Of a stretch of 59,894 bases of DNA, positions 26,311-33,849 are shown piece after piece. Position 1 is the stretch's first letter; every line of letters starts with the position of its first letter. A program made the position numbers and the translations under genes. The notes beneath the pieces are model-generated. The model made no database searches, was not told the DNA's origin, and worked only from the letters and a program-made list of their open reading frames with translations. The stretch is from the NCBI RefSeq assembly GCF_007830735.1, contig NZ_VLLN01000023.1, positions 1-59,894 of the forward strand. Direction: 5' to 3'. The DNA comes from Geobacter argillaceus. Lineage in GTDB: Bacteria > Desulfobacterota > Desulfuromonadia > Geobacterales > DSM-12255.

Positions 26311-26324
26311 CTGACTGAAGTCAA
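26311..26324 (-). promoter_or_regulatory. Second, imperfect FNR/DNR-type site before nrfA
   Basis: CTGAC-TGAA-GTCAA differs from the perfect site by one base and lies 111 bases upstream of it, centre to centre. It may be an auxiliary site. Nothing else is recognised between here and the end of the next gene at 26441. Confidence 0.4.
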
Positions 26325-26440
26325 CGATGCTGAGGAGAAGAGTAACGACGGGTTGCTATCTGTGGGAGAAGGAAAGGGCATTTGCGGAATTGTCGGGGAA
26401 CGGGGAGGGGCAGCGGTGAAGGTCGTTCGCATCTGGCACA

Positions 26441-27010
26441 TCAGGGGAACGTAGCCACCCCGAGTTCACCGCGCCTGTCGGAGAAGACAATTTCCGTTGC
26501 CTTGGTATCCGGGGTGCGAAGGTGTTTCAGAACCGCCTGCAGTTCTTCTTCCGAGGCTCCGTCCAGTTTTCGTTTCACAAAATAGAAGGTGTCGGTGATT
26601 TTAATGCTGTTATTCCTGTATTCGCCGTAAAAACGGTCAATCCCGTGAATGAGTGCGTCCATGGGCAGCATGGAAAGTCTGTAGCGCTTCAGATCGTTGT
26701 ACTGCTCATGGCGTACGAAATTGAGCAGGGAGGTGACTTCCCCGGCTGAATAACGCTCTCGCTTGTTGTGGGTCAGGTCGGCGTAATCCGAGTAGCGGGC
26801 CAAGCTTATGGTTTTGCTGTCGCCAATATAGCTGGGGACTTGATTGAAGCTGATGTAGTCGGTAGCTGCCATGAAACCGGCCAGGAAGATTTTCTTCGTT
26901 GCCTGGTTCCACGATTTCCACATGGATCCGTCCAGGTCGACGGCTGGGGCGGTCGTAACCGTAGCGACAATGAGACAGAAGGCGGCTGAAAATGTAAGAA
27001 TAGTTTTCAT
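26441..27010 (-). CDS. Secreted hypothetical protein
   Basis: A 189-residue protein with a signal peptide (ILTFSAAFCLIVATVTTAPA). The mature part is helical and rich in aromatic and charged residues (KIFLAGFMAATDYISF, IHGIDRFYGEYRNNSIKI). No cysteine remains after the signal region, so it is not a cytochrome. I do not recognise a family. It may have its own promoter upstream (TATACA near 27045 on the minus strand). Confidence 0.7.
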   Translation of the reverse strand: MKTILTFSAAFCLIVATVTTAPAVDLDGSMWKSWNQATKKIFLAGFMAATDYISFNQVPSYIGDSKTISLARYSDYADLTHNKRERYSAGEVTSLLNFVRHEQYNDLKRYRLSMLPMDALIHGIDRFYGEYRNNSIKITDTFYFVKRKLDGASEEELQAVLKHLRTPDTKATEIVFSDRRGELGVATFP

Positions 27011-27116
27011 GGTTGGTATTTGTAAATGGTGCGAAGGTTGGATATTGTATACGATACGGTCTTTATTGTCACACTCTAATCTTTTGGTGCAAGTAGAAAC
27101 TTATTGATACGATTAA

Positions 27117-27297
27117 GAGCTTGTCCGTAAACAACTGCCGCGAAGAGCGCGCCCGGCTTTGGGGCAGATTTGACTTGGCCGATTGAGCAAAACCGCAGGC
27201 ATAGCAGGGCTATGTCGAGGATTTTGTGACTGAGGCCGGGGCAAAGATGCTCTGAAGACGGGTTGCGGGATCGCAAAGCTTATTTACGGACAAGCTC
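27117..27297. mobile_element. 181-bp MITE-like element with 15-bp terminal inverted repeats
   Basis: The ends GAGCTTGTCCGTAAA and TTTACGGACAAGCTC are perfect inverted repeats, flanked on both sides by TAA (27114-27116 and 27298-27300), a likely 3-base target duplication. The inside has no gene and includes the palindrome CATAGC-AGG-GCTATG. A 3-base duplication and this size suit a non-autonomous derivative of an IS5-like element, but no parent transposase is in the window. Confidence 0.8.
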
Positions 27298-27307
27298 TAA
27301 GTGTTTA

Positions 27308-27340
27308 CAAAAAAAGTCCCCGCCGGGGGCGAGGACTTTT
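27308..27340 (-). terminator. Terminator of the dodecaheme cytochrome gene
   Basis: AAAAGTCC, CGCC and their complements GGCG, GGACTTTT form a stem with one mismatch and a three-base loop. On the minus strand it is followed by a run of Ts. The MITE-like element lies immediately beyond it. Confidence 0.8.
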
Positions 27341-27394
27341 TCAGTCGTCTGCAGCGGGCCAGTGGCCCGTTCCATTAACGGTTATGTTGCTATG

Positions 27395-28411
27395 TCACAT
27401 CTTATGGCATTTTTCGCAGTCGCCGCTAACGGAGAAGGCGTCCTTGCCATTGTGACAGGTACCGCAGGATTTCCCTTTTTCCATATCGCCCATACTGTTT
27501 TTCTTGACGCCAGCCTTGAAGGGGAAGACCTTGGTGTGGCAGTCGGCACATTTGTACATCCCCAGATGGATCTCGTGGCTGAAGTTGACGAGTCCCGAAT
27601 CGGTTTTGAAAGTGACCTGACCGGGCCGGAACCCCTTGTGGCATTTGTCGCACTCGCCGACCACGGTGAAGGCGTCCTTGTCGTTATGGCAGGTACCACA
27701 CGACTTGCCTTTTTCCATGTCGGTCATGGAAGAGTGTCTGGCGCCGGCCTTGTAGGGGAAGACCCGTGTGTGGCAATCGGGGCATTTAAACATGGCGGTA
27801 TGAACGGCGTGGCTGAAAAACGCGTCGTTAATCCCCTTGCTCTTGAAAGTAATGTCACGCAGCTTCAGCCCTTTGTGGCACCGGTCGCAGTTGCCTGCCA
27901 CGGTGAAGGCGCTCTTGCCGTTGTGGCAGGCGCCGCAGGTCCGGCCTTTTTCCATCTGGGCCATGGTGACGGCCTTACCGGTGCCGGTAATCACTTTGCC
28001 GTCGTGGCAGCTGCGGCACTTGCCGCCGGTTTTGGCAATATGCACGTTATGGGAGAAGGTGGCGTCGGGAGCACCCTTGACCTTGTAGGTAACATCCTTG
28101 GGTTTGCCCTTGTGACAGTGAATGCATTCCTTCTCGTCGCTGACGCTGAACGCCTTGATGCCGGTGTGGCAGGCGCCGCACGACTTGGTTTTTTCCATCT
28201 CAGCCATGGTGTAACGCCTGTGCTGTTTCAGGTTGAAAATGGCATTGTGGCAGACCCGGCAGTTGTTGTTATATTTACTTAGATGGAAATCGTGGCTGAA
28301 AACGACGGGATTGGCATTCTTGAATTTGAACTCGATTTCCTTGGTCTCCTTGGCCAGGGCCATGGTGGGGAGAAGCAGGGAGAGGAAGACGAAAATCAGG
28401 GAACGACGCAT
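27395..28411 (-). CDS. Dodecaheme c7-type cytochrome
   Basis: A 338-residue periplasmic protein with a signal peptide (LIFVFLSLLLPTMALA) and twelve CXXCH sites. They fall into four repeats of about 75 residues with three hemes each, every repeat containing an FSHxxH segment, an MEK(G/T)xxCGxCH segment and a closing CxxCHK. This is the architecture of the Geobacter GSU1996/GSU0592 family, elongated heme wires that pass electrons through the periplasm. It has its own promoter and terminator and is not obviously tied to the nitrate operons. Confidence 0.93.
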   Translation of the reverse strand: MRRSLIFVFLSLLLPTMALAKETKEIEFKFKNANPVVFSHDFHLSKYNNNCRVCHNAIFNLKQHRRYTMAEMEKTKSCGACHTGIKAFSVSDEKECIHCHKGKPKDVTYKVKGAPDATFSHNVHIAKTGGKCRSCHDGKVITGTGKAVTMAQMEKGRTCGACHNGKSAFTVAGNCDRCHKGLKLRDITFKSKGINDAFFSHAVHTAMFKCPDCHTRVFPYKAGARHSSMTDMEKGKSCGTCHNDKDAFTVVGECDKCHKGFRPGQVTFKTDSGLVNFSHEIHLGMYKCADCHTKVFPFKAGVKKNSMGDMEKGKSCGTCHNGKDAFSVSGDCEKCHKM

Positions 28412-28461
28412 AGTTGGTCCACTCCTTTAGCATTGGGCTCATCAATCATTAAAGCCGCGAT

Positions 28462-28490
28462 ACTATACACAGCGGGCAGATATGCGTCAA
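28462..28490 (-). promoter_or_regulatory. Promoter of the dodecaheme cytochrome
   Basis: On the minus strand, TTGACG (28490-28485) and TATAGT (28467-28462) are separated by 17 bases, a good sigma-70 match. The transcript would begin about 45 bases before the ATG. No cyclic-dinucleotide riboswitch motif is visible in this leader. Confidence 0.65.
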
Positions 28491-28523
28491 ACAAAAACCT
28501 TAAAGGTCGGAAGGGGCTAGTTC

Positions 28524-29069
28524 ATGAAAAGCAGGGGTGAGGTGATTGGCGGAATTGTGTTGTTGTTACTTGTGGCAGCATCCGGGTCTGTGCTCGGTCA
28601 GACCTACGAGTGGACCGATACCGGCGGCGTGGTGCATTTTACCGACAATCCGGATCTGGTGCCACGGAAATACCGGGAATCCGTTCGGGTCAGAGAGTCG
28701 CTACGGGGGACGGTTGAGGAACAGTCACCAAAACAGCAGCCGACACCGGGAACAGTTGCCGAACCACCCAAGGGCGAACTGCTGTATGGGGGGAAGCCGT
28801 TTTCCTGGTGGAAGGCGCGTTATCGGGAACTGGCCATAGAACGGCAGGGAGCGGTGGCGCGACTGGAAGAGCTGAAAGGGAAGGACGTTGCGGTTAAACG
28901 GAAAAAACTGATCCTGCAGCGGGCCAGCGACCGTCTTGCCGTAAAGGAGGTGCAGGAAAAGATTGCCACCCAGGAGGAACTGCTCAAGTCGATCTATGAA
29001 AAGATCGGGACATTGGAAGCGGAAGCTCGCAGGGCCGATGTTCCGCCACGCTGGCGCGAGCAGCCTTGA
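28524..29069 (+). CDS. DUF4124 protein with coiled coil
   Basis: A 181-residue exported protein. A signal peptide (GGIVLLLLVAASGSVLGQ) is followed by the DUF4124 motif YEWTDTGGVVHFTDNP, a proline-rich linker and a helical C-terminal half (residues 95-170) likely to form a coiled coil. DUF4124 is a short beta domain of unknown role common in periplasmic proteins. It is transcribed away from the dodecaheme gene. Two more DUF4124 genes are in the window (40881 and 55014). Confidence 0.8.
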   Translation: MKSRGEVIGGIVLLLLVAASGSVLGQTYEWTDTGGVVHFTDNPDLVPRKYRESVRVRESLRGTVEEQSPKQQPTPGTVAEPPKGELLYGGKPFSWWKARYRELAIERQGAVARLEELKGKDVAVKRKKLILQRASDRLAVKEVQEKIATQEELLKSIYEKIGTLEAEARRADVPPRWREQP

Positions 29070-29071
29070 AG

Positions 29072-29608
29072 TTAACGGGTTTTCTTCTCCAGTTCGATGT
29101 CCAGGTGCTTGAGCTTTTCGATGTTCTGGTGAATTTCTTTGTTTTCCTTGACAAGATTCTGGTTGGTGGCCCGCAGTTCCTTGTTGTCCCGGGTGAGGGC
29201 GATGTTGAGGATCTTCAGGGTGCGCGCCTGTTTGCGTGCATCGTCGATGGAGCTGACGTATTCCAGGAGGGGCACTCCCTGTTTGGTCCAGGGGCTCTCC
29301 GGGTAATCGCGGATCAGCCGCTCCAGTAGTGCGGTTGTCTGTGATGCGCCGTCCTTGCTGTTTTGGAGTCGAATGACTGCCAGGCGGAAAAGTGCCTCGT
29401 CGGTGACGCCGGAAACGCCTGCCTGCCTGGTTATCCCTTCCAGGACCGTGGCGGCCGCATCGAGGTTGCCTTTCTCCAGATGGTCGATTGCCTCTGACAG
29501 GCGGCGACTTTCGCTCAGCCGGTTCAGCAGGTTGCCGCCGGAACCGATGGAGGCACAACCGGAGAGGAGAAGAAGCAGTAGGGGGATCGTCAGAAACGTA
29601 CGTGTCAT
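29072..29608 (-). CDS. Lipoprotein with TPR-like and coiled-coil regions
   Basis: A 178-residue lipoprotein with the lipobox LLSGC. Residues 35-115 form helical repeats like TPRs (AIDHLEKGNLDAAATVL, EALFRLAVIRLQ), and the C-terminal 50 residues form a coiled coil (TRDNKELRATNQNLVKENKEI). Its ATG overlaps the stop of the GGDEF gene by four bases, so the two are made together. A scaffolding or partner role for that enzyme is possible but only inferred. Confidence 0.8.
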   Translation of the reverse strand: MTRTFLTIPLLLLLLSGCASIGSGGNLLNRLSESRRLSEAIDHLEKGNLDAAATVLEGITRQAGVSGVTDEALFRLAVIRLQNSKDGASQTTALLERLIRDYPESPWTKQGVPLLEYVSSIDDARKQARTLKILNIALTRDNKELRATNQNLVKENKEIHQNIEKLKHLDIELEKKTR

Positions 29609-30933
29609 CGTGGTTGCTTTCGCCGGTTAATGAAGTAGTTGCTGCCAGGTTGGCCCTTGGCGTAGTCCTTTAGTTGGGAGGCGGTCCTGGCAATATCCAC
29701 TGCTGAGCCGAATTCTCCCTCCAGAGAGACCACGACGGCGATCGAGATGGTCATGAGAGGGAATATCCGTTCAACGCCATAGCGATCCGTTCCTTCGATG
29801 GCCCCCCGTGCCACGTCCTCGTCTGAATAGTGCTTGCGGATCTCTGTGTCGAAGGCGGCGATGATCTCCTTGCACACGGCTTCCATGGCCTCGCAGGAGA
29901 GGATGATGATGAAGTCGTCCCCCCCCACGTGACCGACGAATGCTTCCTTGTCGCCAAACCGCTTGACCACATCGAAGATCAGCTCTGCCGTGATCTTGAT
30001 TACCTCGCTGGCCTTGACGTAGCCGTAGCGGTCGTTGTAGGCCTTGAAGTTGTCCAGGTCGCCGTAGCAGACGGCAAAGGGGACTCCATCGTGGAGCCGT
30101 TTGGACAGTACTCGCTCTATGGCAATGTTACCCGGCAACCGGGTCAATGGGCTGGCATCGAGGTTGACCTGCTCCAGATCCTTCAACCGCTTGGCCATAC
30201 GGGTAAAATCGAGGGAGAGATCGCCGATTTCATCGCCCGGCGGGATCTGGGGATCGTAATCGAACTCTCCCTCGGCAATCCGGTGGGTGGCCTTTTTCAG
30301 TTTGGCAATGGCCGACGATATGTTGAAGATGGATAACGTCGCCACCAGAATCGACAGTAGAAAACCGGTAAAGGAGAGGATAAGGGTCCAGCGGACGGTG
30401 GCCCCTTCTTTCCGGTCGGCTGCTTTCAGTTTTTCGTTCAATCGGATCTGCTCGTTGCCGGCAATGGCATCGAGGGTATTGAGGACCTTGGTAGCGGAAT
30501 CGCGAAATTGGTTTTCTGCGCTGGATGAGCCTGCCAAGAGTCGGGCCACGTCACTACGAAATGCCTGGTAGAATGAGGTGAGGGCCATTACCTCCTGGTG
30601 TGACGCCGCTTCCGGGAAGCTGCGCAGTGTTTCCAGGAAGTCTCTCTCGCGTTTCCTGTACAGATCGACGAACTCGCCGCTCTTCAGGATGGCATACTTG
30701 CTCGCGTAACGTTCCTGGGCAATGATCGACTCTCTCAGCTTGTTGACCGTGTCCACGACGGCAAGATCGCGTTTGGCGATCTCCCTGGCGGTCCGGTTCA
30801 GGGAGTAGAGTCCCAGGATGGAGAAGATCATTGCTGCCATGATGAAGAGTGTCATGGCAGCATAGCTCGCAACAAGCTTCTGGATCAGGGAGAATCGTTT
30901 CCGCGGTATGTTTTTGCTCGTGGCCCTGGACAT
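29605..30933 (-). CDS. Membrane GGDEF protein with Hypr-type (cGAMP synthase) substitution
   Basis: A 442-residue protein: membrane helix (residues 21-43), periplasmic helical sensor (44-180), second helix (182-204), HAMP-like segment and a GGDEF domain (about 285-440). The active-site motif is GGDDF (337-341). In the base-recognition region, KAYNDRYGYVKASEV, Ser309 occupies the place of the aspartate (PleD Asp344) that reads guanine in c-di-GMP synthases. Serine there marks the Hypr GGDEFs of Geobacter, which make 3',3'-cGAMP. The inhibitory RxxD site is absent. cGAMP synthesis is inferred from this one residue plus lineage. Confidence 0.85.
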   Translation of the reverse strand: MSRATSKNIPRKRFSLIQKLVASYAAMTLFIMAAMIFSILGLYSLNRTAREIAKRDLAVVDTVNKLRESIIAQERYASKYAILKSGEFVDLYRKRERDFLETLRSFPEAASHQEVMALTSFYQAFRSDVARLLAGSSSAENQFRDSATKVLNTLDAIAGNEQIRLNEKLKAADRKEGATVRWTLILSFTGFLLSILVATLSIFNISSAIAKLKKATHRIAEGEFDYDPQIPPGDEIGDLSLDFTRMAKRLKDLEQVNLDASPLTRLPGNIAIERVLSKRLHDGVPFAVCYGDLDNFKAYNDRYGYVKASEVIKITAELIFDVVKRFGDKEAFVGHVGGDDFIIILSCEAMEAVCKEIIAAFDTEIRKHYSDEDVARGAIEGTDRYGVERIFPLMTISIAVVVSLEGEFGSAVDIARTASQLKDYAKGQPGSNYFINRRKQPR

Positions 30934-31080
30934 TGGCGGTCATTCTAGTGGAGCGACGGCTATAAGTCAATGAACAGACTGCCCAAACGGACTGTAAACG
31001 GCGCCGGAAGCCCGATTAGCGGTTGCGGGAGGGGGGAAGCTGTGGTATAAAAAAGCTCCAATTTAAACCAAGGAGCACCA

Positions 31081-31911
31081 ATGGGTCCGGTTGACAGCAT
31101 CATTGAAAACGCCCTGCACGAGGATATTCACACCGGAGACATCACTACCCTGGCGATTGTTGCCGGCTCACGGCCCATGCAGGGGATTTTGAAGGCCAAG
31201 GAAGAGCTGGTGCTGGCCGGAGTCGACATTGCAGGCCGGGTCTTTCACCTCCTCGATCCCTCGGTGGCTTTTACTCCCCGGTTTAAGGACGGTGCATCGG
31301 TCAAGGCCGGCGAGGTGATTGCCGAAGTGAGCGGCGAGGCAGCTCCGCTTCTGCAGGGGGAGCGGGTGGCGCTGAACCTGTTGCAGCGGATGTGCGGCGT
31401 GGCATCGTTGACTGCCCGCTATGTGGCGGCGGTGGCGGGGACCGGCGCGCGGATCGTTGATACCCGCAAGACCACCCCTGGCCTCAGGTTCCTTGACAAA
31501 TACGCCGTGCGGATCGGGGGTGGCACGAACCACCGGACCGGCCTCTATGACGGCATCCTGATCAAGGAAAACCATATTGCCGCAGCCGGTGGCATCAGCG
31601 AGGCGATTCGCCGGACCCGTGCCTATGCCCCCCATACCCTCCGGGTCGAAGTCGAGACCGAGACGCAGGATCAGGTCAACGAGGCGTTGGCTGCCGGCGC
31701 CGACATCATCATGCTGGACAATATGGACATTCAGGCCATGACGGAGGCTGTTCGTATCATTGCCGGCCGGGCACTGGTCGAGGCATCGGGCGGGGTGAAC
31801 CTGGAGACCGTCCGGCGTATCGCCGAAACCGGTGTAGATATTATCTCCGTTGGCGCCCTGACCCATTCGGCCCGGGCCATGGACATCTCCATGCTCCTGG
31901 AGGAGGCATGA
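31081..31911 (+). CDS. nadC: Nicotinate-nucleotide pyrophosphorylase (carboxylating)
   Basis: A 276-residue enzyme making nicotinate mononucleotide from quinolinate and PRPP in NAD synthesis. Characteristic segments are HEDIHTGDIT, ERVALNLLQRMCGVAS, DTRKTTPGLR, GGGTNHRTGLYDGILIKENH and VEVETETQ. The gene has a good ribosome site (AAGGAG) and a likely promoter containing TGGTATAAA about 32 bases upstream. It overlaps birA by four bases. Confidence 0.95.
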   Translation: MGPVDSIIENALHEDIHTGDITTLAIVAGSRPMQGILKAKEELVLAGVDIAGRVFHLLDPSVAFTPRFKDGASVKAGEVIAEVSGEAAPLLQGERVALNLLQRMCGVASLTARYVAAVAGTGARIVDTRKTTPGLRFLDKYAVRIGGGTNHRTGLYDGILIKENHIAAAGGISEAIRRTRAYAPHTLRVEVETETQDQVNEALAAGADIIMLDNMDIQAMTEAVRIIAGRALVEASGGVNLETVRRIAETGVDIISVGALTHSARAMDISMLLEEA

Positions 31912-32924
31912 CCAAGGCCTCCCCCAAGAGCGGCCGGTACCCGGAAGGGGGGCTCCACCACGAGATCCTGACAATTTTCCACGGTCGCGGGGAAGGTGAG
32001 GTGGTTTCCGGCGAGGAACTGTCCGGTCTCCTGCATATCTCGCGTACCGCCGTCTGGAAACATATCAAGGCGCTGAAAGAGATGGGGTACGCGATCACGG
32101 CCGAGCCTTCCCGTGGCTACCGGCTGGCCGGGGCTCCGGACCTGCTGATTCCGGAAGAGGTGGGCCGCGATCTTAGCGTCACCAGGGTCGGTACGCGGAT
32201 CGTGAGCTTCCGGGAGACGGACTCCACCAACGATGTCGCTTTTCGGCTGGCCGAGGACGGGGCCGAAGAGGGGACGGTCGTCCTGGCGGATGCCCAGACC
32301 AGAGGCAAGGGACGCCTGGGGAGGGAATGGGCGTCGCCTCCGGCGGTCAACCTGTACTGTTCCCTGGTCCTCAGACCACCGCTTCCCCCCCATGCCGCAC
32401 CCCAACTCACGTTCCTTTCCGCTGTAGCCGTGGCCCGGGCCATCGAGGAAAACTCGCACTTGTTACCGCGGATAAAATGGCCCAACGATCTCCTGGTCAA
32501 TGACCGCAAGGTGGCCGGACTCCTCAACGAGATGAGCGCCGAAACCGATCATGTCAATTTTGTGATCCTCGGTATCGGCGTGAACCTGAACATGGCTGAA
32601 GACCAGTTTCCGACCGGGCTCCGCCATCCTGCCACCTCCCTGCTCATCGAGAGCGGTTCCCGGGTTAGTCGGACTGTCTTTGCCCGTTCCCTGCTCAAGT
32701 CTCTGGACAGTCTGTACGATACCTACCTGAAGGCCGGGGACGCTCCCATCAGGGAAGAGTGGCTCGCCCGGAGCCGGATGGCAGGGGAGCAGGTGCGGGT
32801 GGTTCAGCAGGATGTTGAGCTTACTGGCAGGGTGACCGGCATCGATGGCTTCGGTGCGCTCCTGGTGCGGGACGAGCGGGGAGAGGAACACCGGGTGCTG
32901 TCGGGGGATGTGAAGATTCTGTGA
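31908..32924 (+). CDS. birA: Biotin-protein ligase and biotin operon repressor
   Basis: A 338-residue bifunctional protein. The N-terminal helix-turn-helix is at about residues 20-65 (LLHISRTAVWKHIKALKEMGY). The ligase domain carries TRGKGRLGREWASP (biotin and ATP loop) and IKWPNDLLVNDRKVAGLLNE. It attaches biotin to carboxylases and, in the holo form, should bind bio operators. The stop falls inside the heptad-repeat hairpin that separates it from coaX. Confidence 0.93.
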   Translation: MTKASPKSGRYPEGGLHHEILTIFHGRGEGEVVSGEELSGLLHISRTAVWKHIKALKEMGYAITAEPSRGYRLAGAPDLLIPEEVGRDLSVTRVGTRIVSFRETDSTNDVAFRLAEDGAEEGTVVLADAQTRGKGRLGREWASPPAVNLYCSLVLRPPLPPHAAPQLTFLSAVAVARAIEENSHLLPRIKWPNDLLVNDRKVAGLLNEMSAETDHVNFVILGIGVNLNMAEDQFPTGLRHPATSLLIESGSRVSRTVFARSLLKSLDSLYDTYLKAGDAPIREEWLARSRMAGEQVRVVQQDVELTGRVTGIDGFGALLVRDERGEEHRVLSGDVKIL

Positions 32925-33020
32925 CTGGTAACTTGTGACTCGTGACTGGTTACAGCAAATCTTTTCGGGTTTTCCAAGTTACGAGTCACCAGTCACCAGT
33001 CACCAGTCACGAGTCACCGC
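32921..33020. repeat. Heptad-repeat hairpin between birA and coaX
   Basis: The left arm is a run of degenerate GTRACTN heptamers (for example GTGACTGGTAACTT, from 32921). After a 25-base spacer the right arm repeats the complement, GTCACCA, four times (to 33018). The arms can form one long stem or slipped variants. It spans the birA stop and ends just before the coaX ribosome site. Confidence 0.8.
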
Positions 33021-33036
33021 CTTTAGGAGGTTTTTC

Positions 33037-33807
33037 GTGCTTCTAGTTATCGACGTTGGCAACAGCAATATCGTTCTCGGTATTTACGACGAGGAGAGGT
33101 TGGTGCATGACTGGCGCATCTCCACCGACAAATCCAAGACCACCGACGAGTATGGTATCCTTATTCACGATCTGTTGCGTCTCTCCGGGATAACACCGGC
33201 CGACGTGACCGGGATCATCATTTCGTCGGTGGTGCCGCCGCTTACCTGGGTGCTGGAGCATCTGGCCCAGCAGTATTTCAAAGTCAGGCCGCTGGTGGTG
33301 GGACCGGGCATCAAGACCGGCATGCCGATCCAGTACGACAACCCCAAGGAGGTGGGGGCCGACCGTATCGTCAATGCGGTCGCCGCTTTCGAGAAGTACC
33401 ACCGCTCGCTGATCATTGTCGACTTCGGCACTGCCACCACTTTCGACTATGTGAATGCCCGGGGCGAGTACTGCGGCGGTGCCATTGCGCCGGGGCTGAT
33501 GATCTCCCTGGAGGCCCTGTTCCAGCGGGCGAGCAAGCTTCCCCGGGTCGAAATCGTCAAGCCGCCGGCGGTTGTTGCCAAGAATACCGTGACCTCCATG
33601 CAGGCCGGCATCTTTTACGGCTATGTGGGGCTCGTGAACGAAATCGTCAACCGGATGAAGGCTGAAAACAAGGATGTGCCGCTGGTCATTGCCACCGGCG
33701 GCCTGGCAAGCCTCATCCGGCCGGAGTGTAAGGCCATCGATGTCATCGAGGAGTATCTGACCCTGGAGGGTCTGCGCATCCTGTACCACCGCAACCGGGA
33801 ACACTAA
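33037..33807 (+). CDS. coaX: Type III pantothenate kinase
   Basis: A 256-residue enzyme phosphorylating pantothenate, the first step of CoA synthesis. Family motifs: [13 protein letters not shown] at the start, [22 protein letters not shown] and TGGLAS. The GTG start at 33037 follows TAGGAGG by seven bases; a longer frame upstream would be made of the repeat hairpin and is rejected. Confidence 0.92.
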   Translation: MLLVIDVGNSNIVLGIYDEERLVHDWRISTDKSKTTDEYGILIHDLLRLSGITPADVTGIIISSVVPPLTWVLEHLAQQYFKVRPLVVGPGIKTGMPIQYDNPKEVGADRIVNAVAAFEKYHRSLIIVDFGTATTFDYVNARGEYCGGAIAPGLMISLEALFQRASKLPRVEIVKPPAVVAKNTVTSMQAGIFYGYVGLVNEIVNRMKAENKDVPLVIATGGLASLIRPECKAIDVIEEYLTLEGLRILYHRNREH

Positions 33808-33849
33808 CGTCGGGGCAGTCCGCCTGACCTTCATCCAAGGGGGGGGAGC

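Noticed and set aside
28412-28523. Cyclic-dinucleotide (GEMM) riboswitch before the dodecaheme cytochrome
   Set aside because: Considered because of the nearby Hypr GGDEF, but the conserved GACGCAAAGCC core is absent and the leader is too short.
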